Assembly: GCA_003513555.1 (NCBI GenBank)
Contig: DOPG01000205.1
Location: forward strand, 5,246-18,209
Direction of reading: 5' to 3'
Source of the DNA: Rhodopirellula sp.
GTDB lineage: Bacteria > Planctomycetota > Planctomycetia > Pirellulales > Pirellulaceae
DNA: 12,964 bases
The position numbers and the translations under genes are program-made. The notes under the pieces are model-generated. The model was not told where the DNA came from. It saw only the letters and a program-made list of their open reading frames with translations, and searched no databases. Shown here in pieces: positions 4,722 through 12,964 of this stretch (position 1 is the first letter of the stretch; each line of letters starts with the position of its first letter).

Positions 4722-7019
4722 ATGTTTCTTCGGAACCTACTCGTGTCAACTTTGCTACTTGTTGCCTTCATGGTTGGCATAGCAGGCGTTGCATCAGCTG
4801 ATGACGCAAACGACGAATCAAGCTTCCGCACACAATTGGCCCCGTTACTGCGGACCTACTGTTATGACTGCCATGGTTCAGGTAGCGAAATCGAGCTGGA
4901 GAAATATCGCACGGCAGCGGAGGTTAAGAAAGAACGAGGGGTGTGGGGACGTGCTATTGCACAGATTCGTTTGGGAACCATGCCTCCCGAAGATGGTGAG
5001 CCTCTCGAACCCGAAACACGACAGAAGTTGCTGAGTCTGTTGGACAAGTTGGTCAACTCCGTCGACTGTGTGAATAACCCAAATGCAGGTAAAGTTGCTT
5101 TGCGTCGTTTGAATCGGGCGGAATATCGCAACACGATTCGTGACCTGACGGGGGTTGATTATCAGGCTTCCGATGGCTTTCCGGGAGACGACGTTGGGTA
5201 TGGCTTTGACAACATCGGGGATGTTTTGTCCATGCCTCCACTACTGGTAGAGAAGTATCTTGACGCAGCGGAAACGGTCACGGGTGAGGCAATCTACACA
5301 CCACCACCTTCGCGCGTGTTCGAATTGGATCAAGAACCTTCGAAATTGATTCATGCTGGTAAGTACAGTGTTAGAAGTGGACGCGTGACGTTGGCGACCC
5401 AAGGCACAGTGGCATTGGAGTGTGAAGTGCCTTTCACTGCGACCTATACACTGACGATTGCCGCCAGCGGTGATCAGGGAGGTGATGAGCCAGTCAAAAT
5501 GAAAATTGACAGTGGTAGGCTTCATACGATCATACCGGTTCCCAAGGAAAAGGTAGAAGACTTTGAATTACAGCTTCGCTTGGTTCGTGGAACACGCAGG
5601 GTTGAGATCAGTTTCATCAATGACTATTACGTGCCTAAAAAAGCTGATCGTAATCTTCATGTTCATCACGTTAATCTTCGTGGTGTTGAAAAACGAGCGA
5701 TTGTGCCAGGTGATTTGGAGCTTCCCGCCAGTCATCGCAAGTTGATTTTTGTAACACCGGGAGGGGATGTTTCGCCAGATCGAGCCAGCGCAGAGGTCTT
5801 GGGGCGGTTTGCAAGCCGCGCCTTTCGGCGGCCGGCGACTTCACAGGAAGTCAAACGGTTGACTCAGCTCGCAGCCAAAGTTCGTGCTGAGTCCGGGAGG
5901 TTCGAGGAAGGAATTCAGGTTGCGATCCAGGCCGTCTTGGTGTCACCTCATTTTTTGTTCAAGGTGGAGACACCCAAGCAGGTGGATGCCCAAGGGAAGA
6001 TGCCACTGGTTACACAATATGAGTTGGCAACGCGGATTTCATATTTTTTGTGGAGCAGCATGCCGGACGACGAATTGTTGTTGCTAGCTCATCGTGGTCA
6101 ACTCCGCGATCCTGCGCGTTTGCTTGACAAAGTCGCTCGCATGTTACGCGATCCGAGAGCCAACCGTTTTGTCAAGAATTTTGCGGGTCAATGGCTTCAA
6201 TTGCGTAACTTGGATCAGGTGCGACCCGATAGCGAAACCTTTGGTGCGTTCAATGATAAGATTCGTGAGCTGATGCGTCGTGAAACGTTGACGTTTTTTG
6301 CCGGAGTTATGCGAGGCAACTTGCCTGTGACGACCTTGTTGGATGGACAGTTCACCTACCTCAACGAAACGTTGGCGCAGTTCTACGGGGTCACGGGCGT
6401 CAAAGGACCGAAATTTCGCAAGGTGTCGCTGGTCGGAACGCCGCGCGGTGGGCTCCTTACCCAGGCAAGCATCTTGACGGTGACAAGCGATCCTACTCGC
6501 ACAAGTCCAGTCAAACGCGGTAAGTGGATCCTCGAGAATCTGCTGAATACACCGCCACCACCTGCTCCTCCTAATGTTCCTGAACTTGAGAAGGCCACGC
6601 TGACCGGTACATTGCGTGAACGCATGGAGCAGCATCGATCAAATCCTGCTTGCGCTGCTTGTCACAATATGATGGACCCACTCGGGTTTGCATTGGAGAA
6701 TTACGATGCCGTTGGGTTGTGGCGGGATCGGGAAGGCGATGAGGCGATTGATGCATCGGGGCAATTGCCTGACGGCACCAAGTTCAAAGGGGTTGGTGAG
6801 TTGCGAGAGATGCTGGTTACGCAGCGGAAGGACCAATTCACAAGATGCTTGGCGGAAAAACTTTTGATCTATGCAATTGGTCGTGGCACGGAGTATTACG
6901 ACAAGTGTGCTATCGATCAGATTGTCTTGGAAGCACAGCAGAACGATTACAAATTTGCCTATTTGATTGCTGGGATCATCAATAGTGATCCTTTTCAGAA
7001 ACAAGGGTACCGGGAATGA
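4722..7019 (+). CDS. DUF1592-family planctomycete protein with two c-type haem motifs and a CBM-like insert
   Basis: This 765-residue exported protein starts with a signal peptide (1-26, cleavage near ASA-DD). The order then resembles the planctomycete PSD/PSCyt architecture. First comes an N-terminal haem motif CYDCH (47-51), with a possible distal Met in GTMPPE (85-90). A DUF1587-like segment follows (about 123-185, LNRAEYRNTIRDLTG and DDVGYGFDN). A beta-rich insert (about 205-322) resembles a carbohydrate-binding module. Next are DUF1595-like (about 355-415, FASRAFRRPAT), DUF1592-like (about 430-560), DUF1588-like with second haem motif CAACH (644-648) and DPLGFALENYDAVG, and DUF1585-like (about 690-762) domains. 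Both CxxCH motifs imply covalent haem and an extracytoplasmic location. The biochemical role of these families is unknown; electron transfer or oxidative polysaccharide chemistry is an inference. The ATG at 4722 is preferred to a TTG at 4680 because it begins the signal peptide. Its stop overlaps the DUF1552 start. Confidence 0.9.
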   Translation: MFLRNLLVSTLLLVAFMVGIAGVASADDANDESSFRTQLAPLLRTYCYDCHGSGSEIELEKYRTAAEVKKERGVWGRAIAQIRLGTMPPEDGEPLEPETRQKLLSLLDKLVNSVDCVNNPNAGKVALRRLNRAEYRNTIRDLTGVDYQASDGFPGDDVGYGFDNIGDVLSMPPLLVEKYLDAAETVTGEAIYTPPPSRVFELDQEPSKLIHAGKYSVRSGRVTLATQGTVALECEVPFTATYTLTIAASGDQGGDEPVKMKIDSGRLHTIIPVPKEKVEDFELQLRLVRGTRRVEISFINDYYVPKKADRNLHVHHVNLRGVEKRAIVPGDLELPASHRKLIFVTPGGDVSPDRASAEVLGRFASRAFRRPATSQEVKRLTQLAAKVRAESGRFEEGIQVAIQAVLVSPHFLFKVETPKQVDAQGKMPLVTQYELATRISYFLWSSMPDDELLLLAHRGQLRDPARLLDKVARMLRDPRANRFVKNFAGQWLQLRNLDQVRPDSETFGAFNDKIRELMRRETLTFFAGVMRGNLPVTTLLDGQFTYLNETLAQFYGVTGVKGPKFRKVSLVGTPRGGLLTQASILTVTSDPTRTSPVKRGKWILENLLNTPPPPAPPNVPELEKATLTGTLRERMEQHRSNPACAACHNMMDPLGFALENYDAVGLWRDREGDEAIDASGQLPDGTKFKGVGELREMLVTQRKDQFTRCLAEKLLIYAIGRGTEYYDKCAIDQIVLEAQQNDYKFAYLIAGIINSDPFQKQGYRE

Positions 7020-8374
7020 AGACGCCTAGCACACTTTCGCGACGAACGGTTTTACGTGGACTTGGAACAACCGTTGCCCTTCCGGTCTTGGCTGCCATGT
7101 CCGAGACGCGTTTGTTGTCTGCAGCGGCGGTCGACATGAAGGTACCTCTTCGAATGGCATTTTTTTATGTGCCCAATGGCATGCATATGCCGGATTGGAC
7201 ACCGGCCCAGGAAGGGACTCGTTTTGACTTGCCACCCACGCTGGCCAAAATCTCTGAGTACAGAAAATCATTCAATGTGCTGTCCGGACTCGCGTTAGAT
7301 GGTGCAAGAGCACATGGCGATGGTGGTGGCGATCACGCTCGAAGCGTTGCATCATTTCTTACAGGAGCTCATCCACGCAAAACGAATGGTGCGGATATCC
7401 AGAATGGTGTTTCTGTGGATCAGGCAGCAGCAAAGCAAATCGGTGATGCCACGCGATTTGCCTCATTGGAGTTAGGATTGGAAGCAAGTGCACAGGCGGG
7501 TAATTGCGATAGTGGGTATAGCTGTGCTTATGCATCGAACATGTCGTGGCGGGGGCCGACTAATCCGGTTGCGAAGGAGATCGATCCCGCAGCCGTTTTT
7601 GATCGTTTGTTTGGTGGGCAGGCGGAAAAGTCGACACGACGGGCAAGGAGTACTCGTGAAAAATACCGCAAGAGCGTCTTGGATTTTGTGCTTGAGGATG
7701 CAAAAGAGCTACACCGCAAGTTGCCTGCGGTTGATCAACGAAAACTGGATGAGTATCTCTACTCGGTTCGCGATGTTGAAAAACGGCTTGTAGGGGCGGA
7801 TCGCTTGAGACTGTCAGAGGATGGTGTGCCTGATTATCCGCGGCCCAGTGGAGTGCCAAGAGAGTTGGGGCAACATGCGGAACTCATGTTGGATATGGTT
7901 GCTTTGGCTATGCAGACTGACAGTACCAGAATTTTGTCATTCATGTTTACCAACGCCGGGTCAAATCGAAGCTACCCTGAGATCGAAGTATCGCAGGGGC
8001 ATCATTCACTTTCACATCATGGCAAAAGCAAAGAGAAACAGGAAAATATCGCCAAGATAAATCGTTTTCAGATTGAGCGTTTTGGTTATTTGCTAAAGCG
8101 GCTCAGCTCGATTTTGGAAAACAACGGCAAGACCTTGTTGGATAATTCAATGCTGGTTTATGGTAGCGGTATTAGCGATGGTGATCGCCACAATCATGAT
8201 GATCTGCCGATCATTTTGGCTGGCAAGGCCGGTGGTCGTATCAGGACAGGTCGGCACATCCGTTACGAGAATGGGACACCTTTGTGCAACCTGTATCTTT
8301 GGATGATGAACCAAATGGGGGCCAGAGCAGATAGCTTTGGTGACAGTACGGGCCGGTTGAAAAACCTTGGATAA
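7016..8374 (+). CDS. Tat-exported DUF1552 (HXXSHH) protein
   Basis: This 452-residue protein has a twin-arginine signal (SRRTVLRGLG, residues 8-17, then a hydrophobic stretch to about 27). The body matches DUF1552. It shows FFYVPNGMHMPDW (49-61), FNVLSGL (86-92), a Gly/His-rich HGDGGGDHARS (100-110), CDSGYSC (164-170), and the family-naming HxxSHH as HSLSHH (330-335). Near the end is SGISDGDRHNHDDLP (384-398). The clustered His/Asp residues suggest metal binding, in keeping with a suggested link to alkaline-phosphatase/DUF1501-like folds, but no activity is established. ATGA overlap with the upstream DUF1592 gene implies translational coupling and matched amounts, so the two proteins probably work together at the cell surface or in the periplasm. 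This pairing recurs across planctomycete genomes. Family is sure; function unknown. Confidence 0.92.
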   Translation: MKTPSTLSRRTVLRGLGTTVALPVLAAMSETRLLSAAAVDMKVPLRMAFFYVPNGMHMPDWTPAQEGTRFDLPPTLAKISEYRKSFNVLSGLALDGARAHGDGGGDHARSVASFLTGAHPRKTNGADIQNGVSVDQAAAKQIGDATRFASLELGLEASAQAGNCDSGYSCAYASNMSWRGPTNPVAKEIDPAAVFDRLFGGQAEKSTRRARSTREKYRKSVLDFVLEDAKELHRKLPAVDQRKLDEYLYSVRDVEKRLVGADRLRLSEDGVPDYPRPSGVPRELGQHAELMLDMVALAMQTDSTRILSFMFTNAGSNRSYPEIEVSQGHHSLSHHGKSKEKQENIAKINRFQIERFGYLLKRLSSILENNGKTLLDNSMLVYGSGISDGDRHNHDDLPIILAGKAGGRIRTGRHIRYENGTPLCNLYLWMMNQMGARADSFGDSTGRLKNLG

Positions 8375-8392
8375 GATCAGGCTGAAATCCAC

Positions 8393-8429
8393 ATTCAACT
8401 GACAAAGGAGTACAGCTGGTCAGTTGAAT
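8393..8429. terminator. Perfect 11-bp inverted repeat between convergent genes
   Basis: ATTCAACTGAC (8393-8403) and GTCAGTTGAAT (8419-8429) form a perfect 11-bp stem with a 15-nt loop. It lies 19 bp after the DUF1552 stop and 115 bp beyond the M16 gene stop on the other strand, where a two-way terminator would be expected. It lacks a flanking T-run and is AT-balanced, so termination is inferred from position and symmetry, not from a canonical motif. Confidence 0.45.
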
Positions 8430-8543
8430 CATCGACTGCTCGCAGGTTTCTTAGACGTGGTTACCTGATCTGCCGCGGTGGTCTGGCACCACGTTTTGAG
8501 GGCTTGGGCGGATGGAGTATTTTCGCCGCTTTGCAGTGTATGC

Positions 8544-9800
8544 CTACGTGGTGCTTGCAGAGTTGTCAGCCACTGCAACGATCTCGGTCACGTCAGTTGC
8601 CAAGTACTTTTTTGCGGCATTTTCGACATCTTCGACGGTGATACTTCGCAAACAGTCGAGTGCATCATCTGTGCTCAGGTATTCTCCACAAGTCAGCCAG
8701 CGGCTACCGATTCCAAACAGTCGATTGCTCGGACGTTCCGATTGCATGATAGCACCGGCGGTCGCTTTGCTAAGGGTTTGTTTTAATTCTTCGGGTTTGA
8801 TGCCTTTGTCGATCGTGCCTTGAATAATGTCGTTCATCAGGCGGCAATTTGACTTTGCATCTTTGGGCGCGCAAACCATGTAGGTAAACCATGCACCTTC
8901 ATTCATGAATTCATGGGGCCAAAGAGTCGCGACTTCTGCACGTCCTGAGTCAATCAATTCCCAGAATAACCGACTTCCACCTTCGTCGCCCATGATTGAG
9001 CCGAGCGCTCGGGCGGCATAGCGATCATCGCTGGTACTGCACGGTCCCGGCGAAATGCCAACCATGTAAGCTTGTTGGGCATCGGGGATCGCAATCCGGC
9101 GTTCAAGTGAAATGCCATCGGGTACTGTGTCTGGCGAATCGGTAGCGGGTGTCGCTACTGTCGGTCGCTGTGACCAAGTCTCTGTAAGTTGTTCAACTTG
9201 TGCGACTAACGCGTCAAAGTCGATATTTCCACTGGCTGCCAAAACGATATTTTCCGGGCGGTACCGCCTGTGAAAGTAGTCGCGCATTGTCGAGGCTTCC
9301 ATCGTCTTGATCGACTCAGTCGTACCAAGGATGCGTCTTCCCAGTCCTCGAGGTCCAAAGTGGACTTCCATGGCACGCTCAAATGCACCGAAAGGTGGTT
9401 GGTCTTCGTACTTTGCAATTTCCTCGAGGATCACCTGCCGTTCTGTCGCAAATTCATCTGCATCCAGAGTCGGACTTAGCATGTCCGTGAGCAGGTCAAT
9501 CAAGCGATCCTGAAATTTTGGTAGGACCGTCGCGTAGTAAACCGTTTGTTCCTCGCTGGTGTAAGCATTGCTCTGGCCACCCAGTTCATCGAGTTCACGA
9601 TTGACATCCGCTGCTGATCGACGTTGGGTTCCCTTGAACATCATGTGCTCAAGAAAGTGGCTCAGTCCCGACTCCCGATCAACTTCATCACGCGAGCCGG
9701 CGCGAACAAAGTATCCGAAGGCTGCGGAGTAACCGCGTCCATCGATTTCTGCGGCGACACGCAGTCCATTGGAGAGAGTAGTTTCGCGAAACTCGGGCAT
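8544..9800 (-). CDS. M16 peptidase, zinc-binding catalytic subunit
   Basis: This 418-residue protein is an M16B (mitochondrial processing peptidase-like) metallopeptidase. The inverted zinc motif is HFLEH (48-52), giving H48, E51 and H52. The third zinc ligand should be E127 in VILEEIAKYED. Other family marks are ELGGQSNAYTS (72-82), YRPENIVLAASGNID (180-194) and GSRLFWELI (275-283). The C-terminal half lacks the REKRGLxY signature (it reads ELIDSGRAEVATL at 281-293), so the substrate-anchoring Arg/Tyr pair is missing. There is no signal peptide; these enzymes are usually cytoplasmic or periplasmic peptide degraders. Its start lies 2 bp after the stop of the zinc-less M16 gene, so the two are co-translated. 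It ends the minus-strand series, near an 11-bp inverted repeat. Substrate unknown. Confidence 0.92.
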   Translation of the reverse strand: MPEFRETTLSNGLRVAAEIDGRGYSAAFGYFVRAGSRDEVDRESGLSHFLEHMMFKGTQRRSAADVNRELDELGGQSNAYTSEEQTVYYATVLPKFQDRLIDLLTDMLSPTLDADEFATERQVILEEIAKYEDQPPFGAFERAMEVHFGPRGLGRRILGTTESIKTMEASTMRDYFHRRYRPENIVLAASGNIDFDALVAQVEQLTETWSQRPTVATPATDSPDTVPDGISLERRIAIPDAQQAYMVGISPGPCSTSDDRYAARALGSIMGDEGGSRLFWELIDSGRAEVATLWPHEFMNEGAWFTYMVCAPKDAKSNCRLMNDIIQGTIDKGIKPEELKQTLSKATAGAIMQSERPSNRLFGIGSRWLTCGEYLSTDDALDCLRSITVEDVENAAKKYLATDVTEIVAVADNSASTT

Positions 9801-9802
9801 CT

Positions 9803-11086
9803 TTAAACTGCAGTGGATTCGGAGGATTCGGGAATCGTCAGCGGATTGGGGCCGAGTGTTACGATTCGATAGTCTTTGGGGGGATTGGCTGACCAGTAAT
9901 CGCGGATGTCGTCCAGTGTCAGCGACTCAATGAGGTTCTCAAGTTCAACCGTCGTCATGGGGCGACCTAGCTGATAGAAGTCGGAAGCCATCGAAGAGGC
10001 TCGTGAAGCGCTTGATTCCTGCTCCATGATCAAGCCACTTTCGATGCGGACTTTCCAACGCTCCAGCTCACTGGATTCAAGGTCATCCAGCAAATTTTCG
10101 ATCTCGTGGAGTGTGACGTCCAATGTTTCTTGAGCACGTTCTGGTGTTGTGCCTGCGTAGCCAAAGACGCCCCCGCCATTTTTCAGGGAATGGCAACTGG
10201 CAGTGACGGTGTAACACAGGCCGCGTTTCTCACGAACGCGATCAAAAAGTCGACTGCTCATGCCATCGCTCAGAATGCCCATCCCTGCCCGGAGCTTGAA
10301 GTATTCAGAATGGCTGTAGGGAACTGCGTCAAAAGCAAAGCCAATATGGGTTTGGCTGGATGCTGATTCGAAATGTTCGTATTTGCAAACTCCCGCGGGG
10401 CTCGGCAGGTCTTCGAGATTGCCAGTACGCCAGTCTCCAAAGGCTGCTTCGGCCCATTCGATCACCTGTGCAGCGTCTACCTTGCCAGCGACTGAGAGAA
10501 TGCCGCCAGTTGCGTGGTAATTGTTTTGATAAAAATCCCGGACGTCTTCCTGCGTGATGTCTTGGATTCCGGTTTCTGTGCCATAGTTGGAACGACCTAA
10601 GCGTTCGCCATAGTGCAGTTCACGCAAGCGACGCATGACCCGATGGGTAGGTTCGTCTTCCATGGCACGTAATTCCTGAACTGCCATCATGCGGGCATCA
10701 TCCAATTGTTCCTGTGGAAGATGCGGGTTGCGTGCGATGTCGGCATAAATCGAAATCGCGGCCTCCAGCGACTCGCTTGGCATTGCAGCACCGAATGAGA
10801 CAAATGCGGTGCTGACCCCCGAGTTGCGATCGATGCCAAGGTTGTCTTGAGCAGCAACCAGGTCTCGGCTGCTGTATTGACCTGCACCTCGCTGGATCAT
10901 TTCGCAAACCATGCCGCTTAATCCACCAAGATGACTTGGCTCCCGGTGCACACCTGCGTGCAGGTTCAACGATAGTGCCGCTGTCCGCAGCCATGGCATG
11001 GGTTGAATAAGAACCGTCAATCCGTTGGAGAGTGAGTGGCACTTGATAGAGGACGCAGTGGTTGGGGTATTCAGAGCAGGCTCCAC
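9803..11086 (-). CDS. M16 peptidase-like non-catalytic subunit
   Basis: This 427-residue protein has the two-domain M16 fold but a broken zinc site. Where the partner has SGLSHFLEHMM, this one reads GGLSGMVCEMI (54-64), so both His ligands and the catalytic Glu are replaced by G58, E62 and C61. E138, in the position of the third ligand, remains. It keeps the C-terminal signature SRLFDRVREKRGLCYTV (278-294), with R285 and Y292 the Arg/Tyr pair that holds substrate in the partner's active site. This is the alpha-type role known for heterodimeric M16B enzymes. The start is a GTG at 11086; no suitable ATG gives the needed N-terminus (next Met is residue 30). The gene is followed after 2 bp by the catalytic subunit and lies 81 bp behind miaB on the same strand. 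Confidence 0.9.
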   Translation of the reverse strand: MEPALNTPTTASSIKCHSLSNGLTVLIQPMPWLRTAALSLNLHAGVHREPSHLGGLSGMVCEMIQRGAGQYSSRDLVAAQDNLGIDRNSGVSTAFVSFGAAMPSESLEAAISIYADIARNPHLPQEQLDDARMMAVQELRAMEDEPTHRVMRRLRELHYGERLGRSNYGTETGIQDITQEDVRDFYQNNYHATGGILSVAGKVDAAQVIEWAEAAFGDWRTGNLEDLPSPAGVCKYEHFESASSQTHIGFAFDAVPYSHSEYFKLRAGMGILSDGMSSRLFDRVREKRGLCYTVTASCHSLKNGGGVFGYAGTTPERAQETLDVTLHEIENLLDDLESSELERWKVRIESGLIMEQESSASRASSMASDFYQLGRPMTTVELENLIESLTLDDIRDYWSANPPKDYRIVTLGPNPLTIPESSESTAV

Positions 11087-11167
11087 TCTCGGTGTGAATC
11101 AAAATCGCGTGTTTAATCTGAGGTGCAGATCGGGTAGCAGCTTAGCAACAAACGTGGAGATCTGTGC

Positions 11168-12583
11168 TTAGGCCAACTCGCCAATAGTGACGACGTCCAC
11201 CGTTTCCACGCGGCCGACCAGCGTGTGGCTACTGCAATCATCAACATGGATTTTCATGAACTGTCCTGCTTGCCGCCGATTGCCATCAAAGACCACGATG
11301 CGGTCGCAGTGGGTACGACCGGTCATTTGAACGACAGCCCCCTCAGGTGACTTAAGGCCTTTTTTGCTGGGCCCTTCTACGAGCACGTCGACGGTGTGCC
11401 CGATCAGCTTCTGATTGTCTTCCTTGGCGATCGCATCCTGAACCGCCAACAGTTCATTATTACGCCGGATTTTGACGTCTCTGGGAATGTCGTCGGGCAG
11501 GCGATCCGCAGCCTTGGTCCCAGGTCTCTCACTGTATTGAAAGATGAAACTGTTTTTGAACCGGCACCGCTCTACCAGCTTGATGGTCTTCTGAAAGTCT
11601 TCCTCGGTTTCACCGCTGAAGCCGACAATGAAGTCGCTGCTGATCGCTGCTTCGGGAAGAATCCTTTCGATCCTTTCAAACATTTCCATATAGTCTGAAA
11701 CTGTGTATCCGCGTTTCATCCTTTTCAGGACCACATCCGAGCCGCTTTGTGCCGGAACGTGAAGGTATGGCGATACCTTGGGCAAGTCGCGTATGGTGCA
11801 CAGCAAGCGTTCGGTCATGTCCTTGGGATAGTTGGTCACAAACTTGATACGTTCGAGCCCCTCAATGGGTTGCAGTTGCTCGAGTAAATCAGACATGTCC
11901 GTGGTCGTTCCGTCTTCGTTCTTGTATTTGTAGCTGTTGACGGTTTGTCCCAGTAGCGTGATTTCACGGCAGCCTTGTTCCGCAAGAACCTGAGCTTCTG
12001 AAACAATTTGTTGGGGCGACCTGCCCTGCTCAGGACCGCGTGTGTTCGGGACAACGCAATAGGTACAGAATTTGTCACAGCCGATCTGGATGCGCAGATA
12101 AGCCTGAAAAGGCGTCGGACGCATGGAAGGATCACGAAGTGGATCAAACGTTTCGTGACTGCGGGCGATCACCGACTGAGATCCCTCGTTGCGTTTCAGC
12201 GAGACGGCCATCTGGCGGCCTTCACCCGCTCGAACTTTTTCGATCAAGTCGGGCACGCGATGCAATTGACCCGGGCCAATCACCATATCGACATAAGGTG
12301 CCCGCTTGAAAACGATCTCCTGATCTTTCTGTGCCATGCAGCCCATGACACCGATCAACTTGTCGGGTTGTTGCTCTTTCGTCTGTCTGATCTTGCCGAG
12401 TGCACTGTAGATTTTTTCTTCAGCGTGCTCACGAACACTGCAGGTGTTGTAAAAAATGCAGTCCGCTTCCTTGGGAGTATCGACTACGGTGTAGCCGTGT
12501 CGTTTCAGGTCAGCGATGACCATCTCGCTGTCCAGAACATTCATCTGGCAACCGACAGTCTTGATGTAAACGCGTTTGTTCAT
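11168..12583 (-). CDS. miaB: tRNA-2-methylthio-N6-dimethylallyladenosine synthase MiaB
   Basis: MiaB is a cytoplasmic radical-SAM methylthiotransferase that adds a methylthio group to i6A37 of tRNAs reading UNN codons. This 471-residue protein has the UPF0004 domain (about 3-120) with three auxiliary-cluster cysteines, C12 (TVGCQMN), C48 (NTCSVREHAE) and C82 (MGCMAQK). Then comes a radical-SAM domain (about 150-385) with C169, C173 and C176 in GCDKFCTYCVVPNTRGPEQGRSP, and PYLHVPAQSGSD (272-283). A C-terminal TRAM domain follows (about 388-461). The ordered set and NTRGPEQGRSP favour MiaB over MtaB or RimO. The start could be ATG 12583, ATG 12592 or TTG 12622; 12583 gives the usual N-terminus MNKRVYIKTVGCQMN. 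It lies 82 bp after a small membrane protein gene and 81 bp before the M16 pair, all on the same strand, but a shared function is not evident. Confidence 0.95.
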   Translation of the reverse strand: MNKRVYIKTVGCQMNVLDSEMVIADLKRHGYTVVDTPKEADCIFYNTCSVREHAEEKIYSALGKIRQTKEQQPDKLIGVMGCMAQKDQEIVFKRAPYVDMVIGPGQLHRVPDLIEKVRAGEGRQMAVSLKRNEGSQSVIARSHETFDPLRDPSMRPTPFQAYLRIQIGCDKFCTYCVVPNTRGPEQGRSPQQIVSEAQVLAEQGCREITLLGQTVNSYKYKNEDGTTTDMSDLLEQLQPIEGLERIKFVTNYPKDMTERLLCTIRDLPKVSPYLHVPAQSGSDVVLKRMKRGYTVSDYMEMFERIERILPEAAISSDFIVGFSGETEEDFQKTIKLVERCRFKNSFIFQYSERPGTKAADRLPDDIPRDVKIRRNNELLAVQDAIAKEDNQKLIGHTVDVLVEGPSKKGLKSPEGAVVQMTGRTHCDRIVVFDGNRRQAGQFMKIHVDDCSSHTLVGRVETVDVVTIGELA

Positions 12584-12665
12584 CTGTTCCATGTTCAGGC
12601 AATTGATGCAGGGCTCGTCCAACTTTACGGTAGACAGGGCTTAGGTGCTGTAGGTCGCGTCTCGA

Positions 12666-12875
12666 TCAATCTGACGTGTCACCATCAGGGGGCGGGGAAT
12701 CGCCTACTCGTGGGGGGTTAGGAGTCTTTCTGTCAACGAACTCACGGAGACTATCAGTAAGATTCGTGCGACGCCGATTCATCAAACTCAACAGCAGGAT
12801 CGCAGCGATCAACACGCTGCCAAGCCAGAGCAGTACGCTGGGGGAGAAGATCGATTCGGTCAAGTTCGCTGACAT
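12666..12875 (-). CDS. Small single-pass membrane protein, hypothetical
   Basis: A 69-residue frame starts at an ATG (12875). Residues 14-31 (VLLWLGSVLIAAILLLSL) form one strong hydrophobic helix, followed by MNRRRTNLTDSLREF, so the positive side marks a cytoplasmic C-terminal half. The tail (about 50-69) is Pro/Asp-rich. A TTG at 12929 would add 18 residues. I do not recognise a family. The helix, positive-inside flank and position just upstream of miaB on the same strand favour a real gene, but no clear Shine-Dalgarno sequence is seen and an opposite-strand frame also stays open. Confidence 0.45.
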   Translation of the reverse strand: MSANLTESIFSPSVLLWLGSVLIAAILLLSLMNRRRTNLTDSLREFVDRKTPNPPRVGDSPPPDGDTSD

Positions 12876-12964
12876 ACGGATAGGATACCCGCTGACATGG
12901 CTACTGGGGTAGGCTTGTTCTTTAAACAACAGCGTTGAGATGCGGAATCTGGGGCATTTCGTGC

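Noticed and set aside
10698..11102. 134-codon frame on - overlapping the M16 non-catalytic gene
   Set aside because: It is out of frame with the M16 gene, whose conserved motifs occupy the same bases.
11116..11130. ATCTG/CAGAT hairpin between miaB and the M16 genes
   Set aside because: The 5-bp stem is too short and has no T-run, so I do not call a terminator that would split the minus-strand series.
12008..12721. 237-codon open frame on + opposite miaB
   Set aside because: It lies antisense to the well-supported MiaB coding region, shows no domain, and its length follows from codon bias of the gene below it.

Overview
The window looks like chromosomal DNA of a planctomycete, most likely from the Pirellulales (Rhodopirellula-like). 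The strongest marker is an adjacent pair of planctomycete-typical genes: a multi-domain DUF1592-family protein with two CxxCH haem motifs, overlapped by a Tat-exported DUF1552 (HXXSHH) protein. Supporting signs are several secreted or Tat-exported enzymes, weak or absent Shine-Dalgarno sites, and loosely packed short operons. No rRNA, intact tRNA, IS element or CRISPR array was seen.

Layout. (1) 1-719: leader and a secreted SnoaL/NTF2-like protein on +. (2) 862-3035: two minus-strand genes, a secreted SGNH hydrolase followed by a Tat-exported hydroxypyruvate-isomerase-like TIM barrel. (3) 3036-3460: a gene-free stretch with a 14-bp palindrome and other inverted repeats. (4) 3461-4325: a truncated kptA (RNA 2'-phosphotransferase, N-terminal domain only) abutting a class I methyltransferase, both on +. 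(5) 4326-4721: a gene-free stretch holding what looks like a degenerate 3' half of a tRNA. (6) 4722-8374: the translationally coupled DUF1592/DUF1552 pair. (7) 8375-8543: a convergent gap with a perfect 11-bp inverted repeat. (8) 8544-12875: a minus-strand series read from the right: a small one-helix membrane protein, miaB (tRNA ms2i6A synthase), a zinc-less M16 subunit and a zinc-binding M16 subunit.

How the genes fit together. The two M16 proteins divide the family's functional residues between them: one carries HxxEH, the other the Arg/Tyr pair. They should therefore form one heterodimeric protease. The DUF1592/DUF1552 pair is predicted to act outside the cytoplasm as an electron-transfer or oxidative module of unknown substrate, possibly on polysaccharide. 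The secreted hydrolase and exported isomerase-like protein may also serve extracytoplasmic carbohydrate processing.

I found no complete new defence or mobile system. The least explained items are the planctomycete haem module, the exported isomerase-like enzyme, the domain-truncated kptA and the tRNA relic.
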